56,931 bases of DNA from Streptococcus sp. HMSC067H01 (GTDB taxonomy: Bacteria; Bacillota; Bacilli; Lactobacillales; Streptococcaceae): positions 373,434 to 430,364 of the forward strand of contig NZ_KV817781.1 in the NCBI RefSeq assembly GCF_001814775.1, written 5' to 3'. Both the position numbers and the translations under genes were made by a program. The notes below the pieces were generated by a model. It searched no databases and was not told the origin of the DNA. It was given only the letters and a program-made list of their open reading frames with translations. Of the stretch, positions 1 to 7,549 are shown in pieces (position 1 is the stretch's first letter; each line of letters opens with the position of its first letter).

Positions 1-673
1 GCAATTCTGGTTGAACCAGTGATTCACCTTCATGCCCTGATTCTTGCGTTCCCTTAGCAGTAGCAATTTGTTCTGGTTGGTCTTGGAAATCTGATGCTTT
101 AAAGTAACCTACGTATTCGTATCCTTCGATCTGAATGACACCTTTGGCTAAGTCCTCTTGACTACTTGCAGCAATCGTTTGGTTGTAGGACACTAAGATG
201 TTATTCTCAAATGCTTGAGCTGACTGAGGGATAAAGTAACTACCACCTAGAGCTCCAATAAAGAGAATACCCAACATTTTATTGCGGTGTTTTTTAGACA
301 TCACAACGACAACCATAGACGCTGTTGCAAAACCGAGAGTTGCCAATGCCAACTCCTTGCTTCCAGTGTTAGGCAATTGTTGAGAATTCATTTCTTTCTT
401 TCTGTAAACAAGATAGACAACATCATCTTGCTTTAAATCAGAAGGAAGTTCGCGATGGATCAAAGCTTTTTCTGCTTCTGTCAATTCTTGCTCAGCCAAA
501 TAACGGTAATGAACTTGGCTAGGTGTCGCTACTTCGTTAGCTGCAACAGTTTCAACTAAAAAGTTATTTGCCCCCAAAAGAAATGTCCCGATAACCACAG
601 AACCTACACCAACTGAGAACTTCCGAATAGAGTATTTAATGACTCTATCAAACTGCATTTTTCTGTTTTTCAT
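1..673 (-). CDS. N-terminal part of a YSIRK/LPxTG zinc metalloprotease (Zmp/IgA1-protease family)
   Basis: Partial: the gene starts at 673 and runs off the left edge, leaving 224 visible codons. The N-terminus is a YSIRK-type signal peptide (YSIRK at residues 14-18, then VGVGSVVIG). Unusually, an LPNTG sortase motif lies near the N-terminus (100-104), followed by two hydrophobic segments (about 107-124 and 133-148). That arrangement is the hallmark of streptococcal IgA1 protease, ZmpB and ZmpC, in which the catalytic domain lies far downstream. Residues 205-220 contain the GTQxxGHEGE motif typical of the linker in these proteins. In pneumococcus a UPF0340 gene neighbours zmpB, which suggests a ZmpB-like protease. 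The catalytic part is outside the window, so the exact subtype is not known. The start lies one base after the UPF0340 stop, with a weak AGAAAG ribosome site inside that gene. Confidence 0.85.
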   Translation of the reverse strand, partial: MKNRKMQFDRVIKYSIRKFSVGVGSVVIGTFLLGANNFLVETVAANEVATPSQVHYRYLAEQELTEAEKALIHRELPSDLKQDDVVYLVYRKKEMNSQQLPNTGSKELALATLGFATASMVVVVMSKKHRNKMLGILFIGALGGSYFIPQSAQAFENNILVSYNQTIAASSQEDLAKGVIQIEGYEYVGYFKASDFQDQPEQIATAKGTQESGHEGESLVQPEL

Positions 674-674
674 T

Positions 675-1238
675 TTAAATCTTTCTAATGTGATCTATTG
701 GATATTGAGCACGCGCTCCTCCAATGAGTTTTGGTCGGCTTGCAAGTGCCGTTACATGAGCATGACCAATCTCTCTTAGGACTGGGCGAATGGGTACCTG
801 AACATGTTTGATATGCATCCCAATAGCAGTATCTCCGATGTCCAAACCAGCATCAGCTCTAATAAATTCGACCTCCACTGGATCCTTCATATAGCGAAAG
901 GCGGCCAATTGACCAGAACCTCCTGCATGTAAGGTCGGGAGTACACTCACAATCTCCAACTGATATTTTATAGCCACTTCTCGTTCAACAACTAGAGCGC
1001 GATTGACATGTTCACAACCTTGAACAGCTAGGTGAATCCCCTTAGCCGTCAACAGCTCCAACATTGTCTTGACGATTAGCTCACCAATCTCCTGACTCGA
1101 ATCTTTGCCAATGTGTCCTCCCAGCACTTCACTCGAAGACAAACCTAAGACAAATAGTGCACCTTCCTGTATAGAAGCCTTGTCTAAAACATCTTCAAGT
1201 ATCTGCTGTGTTTCTGTTTGAATCCGTCTTTGGTCCAT
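675..1238 (-). CDS. UPF0340 family protein (TIGR01440)
   Basis: A 187-aa cytoplasmic protein of the conserved UPF0340/TIGR01440 family, whose biochemical role is not established. The sequence shows the family's Gly-rich segments ([14 protein letters not shown] near the N-terminus, [10 protein letters not shown] in the middle) and no signal peptide or membrane segment. The start is supported by a GAGGTGA ribosome site and by the promoter at 1264-1292. It is followed after a single base by the zinc-protease gene, so the two are probably co-transcribed and translationally linked. The same neighbourhood is known next to zmpB in pneumococcus. Confidence 0.85.
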   Translation of the reverse strand: MDQRRIQTETQQILEDVLDKASIQEGALFVLGLSSSEVLGGHIGKDSSQEIGELIVKTMLELLTAKGIHLAVQGCEHVNRALVVEREVAIKYQLEIVSVLPTLHAGGSGQLAAFRYMKDPVEVEFIRADAGLDIGDTAIGMHIKHVQVPIRPVLREIGHAHVTALASRPKLIGGARAQYPIDHIRKI

Positions 1239-1710
1239 TTTTCACCTCGCTTTTTTTCATTCTATCATATCGTTTTTCATCAATTTTAGCAAGGTTGGAA
1301 AAGATAGGGGTCCATTTGCTAGGATTCAAAAACTATATGAGGGCTTTTTTCAAAAACTGATTCTAATCTCTTTCACTTCCCAAGACAACATAAAACGCCA
1401 TCTTGAAAACAAAAAAAATATAATAGTTTAGTAAAATAGTTGATTTAACAACATTTACACCTAAAAGATTTGTCAGTTGATTCGATTCTAAACTACCGAA
1501 AAGCAACTTCTATCATTCTACCCCATTTCTTCCATTAAAGCTACTACTTTGTTTAATTTTTTGGACTTTTTTTCTACCTTGTATTAATCTTTAATCATAT
1601 CAGAAAACTTTCATGAAATGATGCATAACCTTTAATTTCACTCTCAAATTATACTATGGCAGATTTTTAAATACAAACTAAATCCAATTTTTCAAAAATC
1701 TAAAATTTAC
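1239..1710. other. AT-rich intergenic region without a recognisable gene
   Basis: Apart from the UPF0340 promoter at its left end and the mecA terminator at its right end, I see no ORF with a ribosome site, no RNA gene and no clear repeat in this stretch. It is strongly AT-rich. Confidence 0.6.
1264..1292 (-). promoter_or_regulatory. Promoter of the UPF0340/zinc protease pair
   Basis: On the minus strand TTGCTA (1287-1292) and TATGAT (1264-1269) are separated by 17 bases, upstream of a GAGGTGA ribosome site. Fits a vegetative sigma-A promoter. Confidence 0.6.
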
Positions 1711-1738
1711 AACAAAACAGAGAAGTTCTCCTTCCCTG
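1711..1738 (-). terminator. Terminator of mecA
   Basis: An 8-bp stem (CAGGGAAG / CTTCTCTG on the minus strand, one G-U pair) with a 5-nt loop, followed by TTTTGTT, just after the mecA stop codon. Confidence 0.75.
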
Positions 1739-1750
1739 TCTTTTTCTCTA

Positions 1751-2485
1751 TTAAACTTTTTGGAGTCCTTGAACCGCATCATGATTGATGAGCACTTGAC
1801 CATATTCTTGTAGAACCGAACGGCTGATGTCGCTATCATCCGCAAATTCTCGCATACGAGCCAGTAACCAAGCTGGATAAAGATTTGGTCGATCCTCTAC
1901 ATCCACTAAGACTGTCAGATAATACTGGTCATTCATCTTATAGAGTTCTGAAGTTTCCATTTGATAAGTAACTGTTTTGGCAAAAGAAACCAAACTAGTT
2001 AAGTTGTCAAAGCGTAGGATGTAGTAGATATAAGGTTCTCTTTTTCCTTCTTCTTCGAGGGCTTCATCAAACGCTGCTTCCTCTTCCTTTTCAACCTGTT
2101 CTAAAGATTGAATGGCTTCAATATCGTCTTTAGTTTTTTCTGCCATGGTTTTCTCCAATGTTTTCAAGAACTCATCTGGAGACATTTTAGCCAATTCATC
2201 CATATCTGGAAGATCTGCCAAATCTTCAAAGTCCAAATTTTGGTCAATCTTTGACTTGGTTACAAAGACATCAACCTTGTCAGGCTTTGGAGTCACTCGG
2301 AAGCTAAGCATACCTGTGTCCAAGAAACTGTCTGGCATTTCTAGTTCATCCAAAATTGCGTAGAAAAATTCTTCTGTTTTCTCTTGTGGAACGAGAAAGT
2401 CTGCGATTTCCATCCCTCGATCCATCAAATCTTCTAAAGACATGGTGATTTTCAAAGTCGTATCACTGATTTGTTTCATTTTCAT
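1751..2485 (-). CDS. mecA: Adapter protein MecA
   Basis: A 244-aa adapter that delivers substrates to the ClpC-ClpP protease; in streptococci it targets the competence sigma factor ComX/SigX. The N-terminal substrate-binding domain is well conserved (start MKMKQISDTTLKI). A highly acidic linker rich in Glu and Lys (about residues 120-150) leads to the C-terminal ClpC-binding domain, which ends with DSDISRSVLQEYGQ and LQKV. The reading frame is open further upstream, but the MKMKQ start matches the family, has a GAGG ribosome site and lies just downstream of the promoter at 2517-2545. The gene is monocistronic, with its own terminator, and is divergent from the flippase gene. Confidence 0.95.
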   Translation of the reverse strand: MKMKQISDTTLKITMSLEDLMDRGMEIADFLVPQEKTEEFFYAILDELEMPDSFLDTGMLSFRVTPKPDKVDVFVTKSKIDQNLDFEDLADLPDMDELAKMSPDEFLKTLEKTMAEKTKDDIEAIQSLEQVEKEEEAAFDEALEEEGKREPYIYYILRFDNLTSLVSFAKTVTYQMETSELYKMNDQYYLTVLVDVEDRPNLYPAWLLARMREFADDSDISRSVLQEYGQVLINHDAVQGLQKV

Positions 2486-2516
2486 AGTTCGTAACCTCAT
2501 ACTTTCAGTTCTATCT

Positions 2517-2545
2517 ATTATACAAGATTTCACAGATTTTATCAA
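2517..2545 (-). promoter_or_regulatory. mecA promoter
   Basis: Minus-strand TTGATA (2540-2545), 17-base spacer, TATAAT (2517-2522). It lies within the mecA/flippase divergent intergenic region, back to back with the flippase promoter. Confidence 0.75.
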
Positions 2546-2563
2546 AAGAATGGCGTTGGAATG

Positions 2564-2572
2564 TGATATAAT
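2564..2572 (+). promoter_or_regulatory. Extended -10 promoter of the flippase gene
   Basis: TGATATAAT, an extended -10 element (TGn then TATAAT at 2567-2572), about 38 bases before the flippase start. No convincing -35 is seen, which is common for extended -10 promoters. Confidence 0.55.
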
Positions 2573-2609
2573 ACTAGTATCTATTTTAGAATGTAAGAAA
2601 GAAAGTTTC

Positions 2610-4088
2610 ATGAAAAATATAAAAATTAACGCTTTGGCTAGCTTGCTGGTCAATATCTTAAATATCGTTTTTCCTTTGATTACTAATCCCTATCTAACGC
2701 GGATTCTTAGCAAATCGAATTACGGCTACTTCAACACTGCCAACACCTGGGCGAGCTTTGTCATTCCACTCGCCGCCTTTGGGATTTATAATTATGGGAT
2801 TCGAGCTATCAGTAAGGTTAAGGATGATGAGAATAAGATCAATTATGTCTTTTCTAAGTTGTTCTATATTTCCCTGATTACTTCAATTCTGACAACTGCA
2901 ATTTACTTCCTCTTTATTCATTTTGATACTAGTATTGTCAATCTGAAAATCCTTTACTATATCCTTGGAATCCAGGCCCTCTTCCAATTTCTGAATATCG
3001 AGTGGATGAATGAAGCCTACGAGAACTATTCTTTTATCCTTTATAAAACACTGGTTATCCGAATTGGAATGTTAGTGGCTATCTTTGCCTTCGTCAAGAC
3101 ACCTGATGATATTGTTCCTTATGCCACAATCATGAGTGCGACAACCATTATCAACTATCTGCTCAGCTTCCTCTGGATTAAAAGAGAGGTTTCCTTTGTT
3201 AAGATTGAGTTCATCGAACTTCTCAAGTCATCTAAACCACTCTTAACCATGCTCCTTCTAGCAAATGCTAATATGCTCTATACCTTGCTAGACCGTATGT
3301 TCATCACTAAAGGACCTGATGAGAATTTTATCTCCTACTACACCATTGCCTCCAGTATCGTTATGCTGATTGCCAGTGTCCTCAGTGGAGCTATCAACGT
3401 CAGCATCCCACGACTGGGTTATTATCTAGGAAAAAAAGATTTTACTTCTTATAAAAATTTGGTCAATCAGGGCGCATCCCTCTTTTACTTCCTCATGGTT
3501 CCTACCAGTATTGGTATTATGGTTTTGGGAACCTATGCTACAGTTATCTACTCTTCTGAGAAATATCTAGAAGCAGGAATCGTAACGAGTATCTTTGCCT
3601 TTCGTACCATTATCTGGGCTATCGAATTAATCCTTGGAAAACAGATTATCTTTATTAATGACCATGAAAATCGTTTGACTGCTTTCTACTTTATCGGTGG
3701 CGGTGTCAATGTAGTCCTAAACTCACTACTCCTTTTCAATAATATCTTTAGTCCTGAATACTACATTGGAACAACCATTATAGCTGAATCAATCGTGGTA
3801 CTGCTAGAAATTAGCTTTATTCAGAAGCACAAACTATTGGATTTGAGAGAAATTTTTACAACCTTGGCTCGCTACACAATCGTGTCACTTGGTTTCATCC
3901 CAATTTATTATGTTTTTAAAACCCTCTTCCAAGTTCATAGCTATGAAGTTACAATGAAGATGATTAGCATGGTTCTTTCTACAATCGCAGCTTGTGGCAT
4001 CTATTACGCTATCACCCTCTTTATTATCAAAGATAAAACACTTCATTATGCGCTTGACTTAGTTTGTGCTAAGATTAAAAGAGGATAG
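2610..4088 (+). CDS. Polysaccharide/teichoic-acid-type flippase (MOP superfamily)
   Basis: A 492-aa polytopic membrane protein with about 14 hydrophobic segments. It belongs to the Wzx/PST oligosaccharide flippases, which move undecaprenyl-linked glycans across the membrane. Motifs near the N-terminus (ITNPYLTRILSKSNYGYFN, then IEWMNEAYENYSF around residue 130) resemble the pneumococcal teichoic-acid flippase TacF and capsule-type flippases. The family is clear; the glycan it carries cannot be read from sequence. The frame is open upstream, but the start chosen (MKNIKIN) follows a purine-rich GAAAGAAAG ribosome site and the extended -10 promoter. It stands alone, with no glycosyltransferases beside it, and ends at a strong terminator. 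Confidence 0.85.
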   Translation: MKNIKINALASLLVNILNIVFPLITNPYLTRILSKSNYGYFNTANTWASFVIPLAAFGIYNYGIRAISKVKDDENKINYVFSKLFYISLITSILTTAIYFLFIHFDTSIVNLKILYYILGIQALFQFLNIEWMNEAYENYSFILYKTLVIRIGMLVAIFAFVKTPDDIVPYATIMSATTIINYLLSFLWIKREVSFVKIEFIELLKSSKPLLTMLLLANANMLYTLLDRMFITKGPDENFISYYTIASSIVMLIASVLSGAINVSIPRLGYYLGKKDFTSYKNLVNQGASLFYFLMVPTSIGIMVLGTYATVIYSSEKYLEAGIVTSIFAFRTIIWAIELILGKQIIFINDHENRLTAFYFIGGGVNVVLNSLLLFNNIFSPEYYIGTTIIAESIVVLLEISFIQKHKLLDLREIFTTLARYTIVSLGFIPIYYVFKTLFQVHSYEVTMKMISMVLSTIAACGIYYAITLFIIKDKTLHYALDLVCAKIKRG

Positions 4089-4138
4089 AGGTCTTTATCC
4101 TTCTCAAAAATATTCAAATTAAATATGATACAACAAAA

Positions 4139-4175
4139 GAGGCTGGGACAAAAGTCCTAGCCTCTCAATTGTCTT
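4139..4175 (+). terminator. Terminator after the flippase gene
   Basis: An 11-bp stem (GAGGCTGGGAC / GTCCTAGCCTC, one G-U pair) with an AAAA loop, followed by a moderately T-rich tail. It also forms the left part of the repeat-like element 4139-4312. Confidence 0.75.
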
Positions 4176-4312
4176 TGGATTGCCGAGCAAGACGCAGTGG
4201 TTGAGTGGGCTCTTCTACGCTGATTTCATAAGCTTTTACAGCCCTACTCAACTGTGCGGAGGTGGGACGACGAAATCGAATTCTAACGAATTACCGATTT
4301 CTGTCCCACTCT
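4139..4312. repeat. Composite palindromic element, possibly a MITE-like intergenic repeat
   Basis: Three successive inverted repeats: the terminator hairpin at 4139-4164, an imperfect TTGAGT-GGGCT / AGCCCTACTCAA hairpin (4201-4251) and a long imperfect palindrome from GTGGGAC (4262-4268) to GTCCCAC (4303-4309) with inner arms GAAATCG/CGATTTC and ATTC/GAAT. Stacked hairpins with related GGGAC arms look like the dispersed intergenic repeats of streptococci. A short ORF across it has no ribosome site and is disregarded. The rest of the interval to 4423 holds nothing recognisable. Confidence 0.5.
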
Positions 4313-4423
4313 CTTTACTATGCATCCAAGAGCATCATGGACAATACATACTCACTCAATGAACATGTTAAACTAGGTCAAGGCTAGACTAACCTAGCTT
4401 TAAAAAATTAGAAAGAGTATCAC

Positions 4424-5683
4424 TTACAAATCTACTGTTAGTACCTGCCCAGCTCTCACGACTTGTTCACCTGCAATGTAGACGTCATTAACATCACTGG
4501 ATTTGACGGCATAAACGAGGTGAGATAGCATATTTTCTTGAGGTTGAAGGTGGATTTTGCCTTGGGGTTGGATGACTAGGAAATCAGCTTGCTTGCCGAT
4601 TTCCAAACTACCAATCTCATCTTCCATTCCCAACACCTTAGCTCCTTCAATGGTCAGGGCCTTAAGGGCAGTTTCGATTGGAAATTGGCTGGCATCACCA
4701 CTCTTCATCTTCTGTAAGAGTGCTGCAGTCCGCCCTTCCTCAAACATATCAAGGTTATTGTTAGAGGCAACTGAGTCTGTTGCAATACCAACTGGCACTC
4801 CTGCCTTTTGAAGTTGGACGACTGGTGCAATCCCTGAGACTAGTTTGAGGTTGCTGATAGGATTGTGGGCGATAGCGACTTGCGAATCTGCCAAGCGGGT
4901 AATTTCTGCTTCATTTAACTCAACACCGTGAGCAAATACAGCCTGATGATCTAAATACCCAAGTTCATCTAGAAAGGCTATTGGTCTTCTGCCATAGCGT
5001 TTCAGGATAATGCCTGACTCTTCCTGGGTCTCAGCTACATGGATATGAAGGGGAATGTCTTCTTCTTTTGCTAGTTCTAAGCTAGCTTCCAGCAATTCTC
5101 GGCTACAACTGTAGGGCGAATGAGGAGCCACCATAACCTTGAAATTGGGATCCTGATAGCTTTTGATTGTCCCGATGACAGCACGAGTTCTGACTATGGT
5201 CTCATCTGTCGTCTCCAGTTCTGAAGAAAAGAGGGTTGGAGAGAAATAGCAACGCATCTTGGAAGCCTTGACTACCTCATAAATCTTAGCTATATCCACT
5301 CCATTAGGATTATACATGTCATTGAAGGTTGTCGTTCCTGACTGGAGCATCTCTGTTAGCGCCTCTTTGACGGCCTTTGTAGTCATGTCAGGTGTGAACT
5401 CTGCTTCTGCTGGCCAGATATAGTCCTCCAGCCATTCGTGGAGATTGCTATCGTCACGAATCCCTCTCAAACCTGTCATGGCAGAGTGGGTATGGCAGTT
5501 AACCAAGCCAAGCATAATCCAGGCACCTTGATAGTCTATGATTTGATCTGCTTGCTCGAGAATCTCTTGATTTTTCTGGCCGACATAGACGATTTGGGAT
5601 TCTTTAATAGCTAAAATCCCATCCAGGTAGACGTGGAAATCTTGGTCACAAGTCACGATATTTACATGCTGAAAGACTTTCAT
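4424..5683 (-). CDS. TRZ/ATZ family amidohydrolase (probable 5'-methylthioadenosine/S-adenosylhomocysteine deaminase)
   Basis: A 419-aa cytoplasmic amidohydrolase. Metal ligands and catalytic residues of the family are visible: NCHTHSAM (His64, His66), HIHVAETQEE (His215, Glu218), AHGVEL (His252) and ATDSVASNNN (Asp303). The closest characterised members deaminate 5'-methylthioadenosine and S-adenosylhomocysteine (MtaD type). That substrate is inferred from the family, and other chlorohydrolase-like activities are possible. The start MKVFQHVN has an AAGGAG ribosome site 8 bases upstream; ten further codons upstream lack one. It is preceded by its own promoter and lies downstream of the ABC exporter pair on the same strand. 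Confidence 0.85.
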   Translation of the reverse strand: MKVFQHVNIVTCDQDFHVYLDGILAIKESQIVYVGQKNQEILEQADQIIDYQGAWIMLGLVNCHTHSAMTGLRGIRDDSNLHEWLEDYIWPAEAEFTPDMTTKAVKEALTEMLQSGTTTFNDMYNPNGVDIAKIYEVVKASKMRCYFSPTLFSSELETTDETIVRTRAVIGTIKSYQDPNFKVMVAPHSPYSCSRELLEASLELAKEEDIPLHIHVAETQEESGIILKRYGRRPIAFLDELGYLDHQAVFAHGVELNEAEITRLADSQVAIAHNPISNLKLVSGIAPVVQLQKAGVPVGIATDSVASNNNLDMFEEGRTAALLQKMKSGDASQFPIETALKALTIEGAKVLGMEDEIGSLEIGKQADFLVIQPQGKIHLQPQENMLSHLVYAVKSSDVNDVYIAGEQVVRAGQVLTVDL

Positions 5684-5733
5684 ACTAGGCTCCTTTTCTA
5701 AATTAGCTTTCATACCAGATAATTTTTCTAGCT

Positions 5734-5762
5734 ATTGTAACAAAAAAGTCACCCTAAGCCAA
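5734..5762 (-). promoter_or_regulatory. Promoter of the amidohydrolase gene
   Basis: Minus-strand TTGGCT (5757-5762), 17-base spacer, TACAAT (5734-5739), about 50 bases before the start codon. Confidence 0.5.
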
Positions 5763-5799
5763 CTTTTATTTTGTATTTGCTTAAGAAACTAGGTAAAGT

Positions 5800-7548
5800 C
5801 TATTCTGGACTAAAGGCTACTGCTTCTTGCATTTGATAGTATTTGCCTTTTCTCGTCATGAGTTCCTCATGATTGCCATATTCGACAATATCTCCATCGA
5901 ACAAGACAAGAATCAAATCAGCATCTTGAATGGTCGATAAACGGTGGGCAATGATAAAGCTTGTCCGACCTTTCATGAGTTTGGCAAAGGCGTCCTGAAC
6001 CAGCACCTCTGTCCGAGTATCGATGGAGGATGTCGCTTCGTCTAAGATCAGAATCTTAGGAATGGCTAGAAAGACGCGGGCAATGGTCAAAAGCTGAGCT
6101 TGACCAACAGACAAGGATTCCCCTGCATTTTCAAGCTTGGTATTATAACCCTGTGGCAACTGTTGGATAAAGAAATCTGCATTTGCTGCCTTGGCTGCTG
6201 CAATGACCTGCTCTCGGCTAGCATCAGGATTGCCAAAGGCAATATTGTCATGAATGGTTCCCTGCTTGAGCCACGTTTCTTGGAGCACCATCCCAAACTG
6301 CTGTCGAAGAGAAGCTCGGGTATAGTCATAAATGGAGCGACCATCTAGCAAAATATCTCCTGAATTAATCGGATAAAAACGCATGAGGAGATTGATAAGG
6401 GTAGACTTACCAGCACCCGTTGGTCCAACGATGGCAACCTTGCTACCAGCTGGAATATCAATAGACAAATCCTTGATCAAGATTTTTTCAGGATTGTAAC
6501 CAAAAGAAACATGCTTAAAGGAAATAGCTCCCTTGACTTGGTCGCTGTTCAATTCTTTAAGACCAGTTTCTGTAACCTCTGGACTTTTTAGAACAGCATA
6601 AACACGTTCTGCACAAGCTAAGGCGCTTTGCAACTCTGCTAAGACTGATGAGATATCGTTAAAAGGCTTTGTGTACTGCTGCACATAGTTTAAAAAGGTT
6701 ACCAATCGACCAACCGTCAAAGTTGAACCCACCATGATGCGCAAGGCTCCAACACCAGCAAGTAGAGCATAAATGAGGGCATTGACAAAACGGGTGGAAG
6801 GATTGACTGTCGATGAATAAAAGATTGCCGACTGAGAATAACCTGCGTAGTTGTCATTTGCCTCATGAAGTCTCTCGATAAATTCTTCCTGAGCATTGAA
6901 GGACTGGATAATGTTCTGTTGGGTGAGCGATTCTTCTATCAACTGAGTCTGAATCCCCCTAGTCTCTGTCTGCTTTTGAAAGAGATGGTAGGATTTCTTA
7001 GCGATAAAGCGTGAAATGACCATAGATAGAGGTGTTAAGAGCAGAACCAAGAGAGTCATCAATAGATGGATTTGGAGCATAGCAAGGATGCTGACCAAAA
7101 TCATCAAAACTCCTATGAAAAATTGGTTGAAAATCATATTCAGACCCGCTGCCAACTGCTCGATATCTATCGTTACACGGCTGACCATTTCCCCACTACC
7201 TTGTCTATCTACAAGGGCAATCGGAAGACGATGGAGCTTTTCAATGATTTTTTCGCGCAAATCTCTGGTATAGGAGAAAATCAGTCGATTATAGAGGAGA
7301 GGATTGGCCCATTGTACCAGCGTATTTCCTATCACCACCAATATCATCTGGAGGAAAATCTGCCAAAATAGCTGGGATGAACCATCGACTAGGACTTGGT
7401 CAATCACCTGTCCTATCAAGATTGGTAGATAGATTGATAGGGCTACCTGAGCAATAGTACCCAAGAAAGCCAGGAAAAGAAGGACGGGATGGCCAGCTAA
7501 ATCTTTTGCTAATCGTTTAAGGGGTTGACTTGCATGTTTGCCTTTCAT
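5800..7548 (-). CDS. Heterodimeric ABC exporter subunit with the catalytic Walker B glutamate
   Basis: A 582-aa half-transporter: six membrane segments (about residues 20-300), then a nucleotide-binding domain. Walker A is GPTGAGKS (375-382), Walker B is LILDEATS with catalytic Glu504, and the switch histidine is in IIAHRLSTI. Its signature loop is LSVGQ (479-483) instead of LSGGQ. With the partner encoded immediately upstream, this predicts one active and one degenerate ATP site, as in LmrCD and TM287/288-type exporters. The likely role is export of drugs or amphiphilic compounds; the substrate is unknown. The start chosen (MKGKHASQ) lies one base after the partner's stop and has an AAGGAGG site; earlier ATGs would overlap the partner. 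Confidence 0.9.
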   Translation of the reverse strand: MKGKHASQPLKRLAKDLAGHPVLLFLAFLGTIAQVALSIYLPILIGQVIDQVLVDGSSQLFWQIFLQMILVVIGNTLVQWANPLLYNRLIFSYTRDLREKIIEKLHRLPIALVDRQGSGEMVSRVTIDIEQLAAGLNMIFNQFFIGVLMILVSILAMLQIHLLMTLLVLLLTPLSMVISRFIAKKSYHLFQKQTETRGIQTQLIEESLTQQNIIQSFNAQEEFIERLHEANDNYAGYSQSAIFYSSTVNPSTRFVNALIYALLAGVGALRIMVGSTLTVGRLVTFLNYVQQYTKPFNDISSVLAELQSALACAERVYAVLKSPEVTETGLKELNSDQVKGAISFKHVSFGYNPEKILIKDLSIDIPAGSKVAIVGPTGAGKSTLINLLMRFYPINSGDILLDGRSIYDYTRASLRQQFGMVLQETWLKQGTIHDNIAFGNPDASREQVIAAAKAANADFFIQQLPQGYNTKLENAGESLSVGQAQLLTIARVFLAIPKILILDEATSSIDTRTEVLVQDAFAKLMKGRTSFIIAHRLSTIQDADLILVLFDGDIVEYGNHEELMTRKGKYYQMQEAVAFSPE

Positions 7549-7549
7549 T

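Noticed and set aside
1239..1750. Possible gene remnant in the AT-rich gap before mecA
   Set aside because: No frame of useful length or recognisable similarity on either strand.
4180..4362. 60-codon plus-strand ORF after the flippase
   Set aside because: It falls on the palindromic element and lacks a ribosome site.
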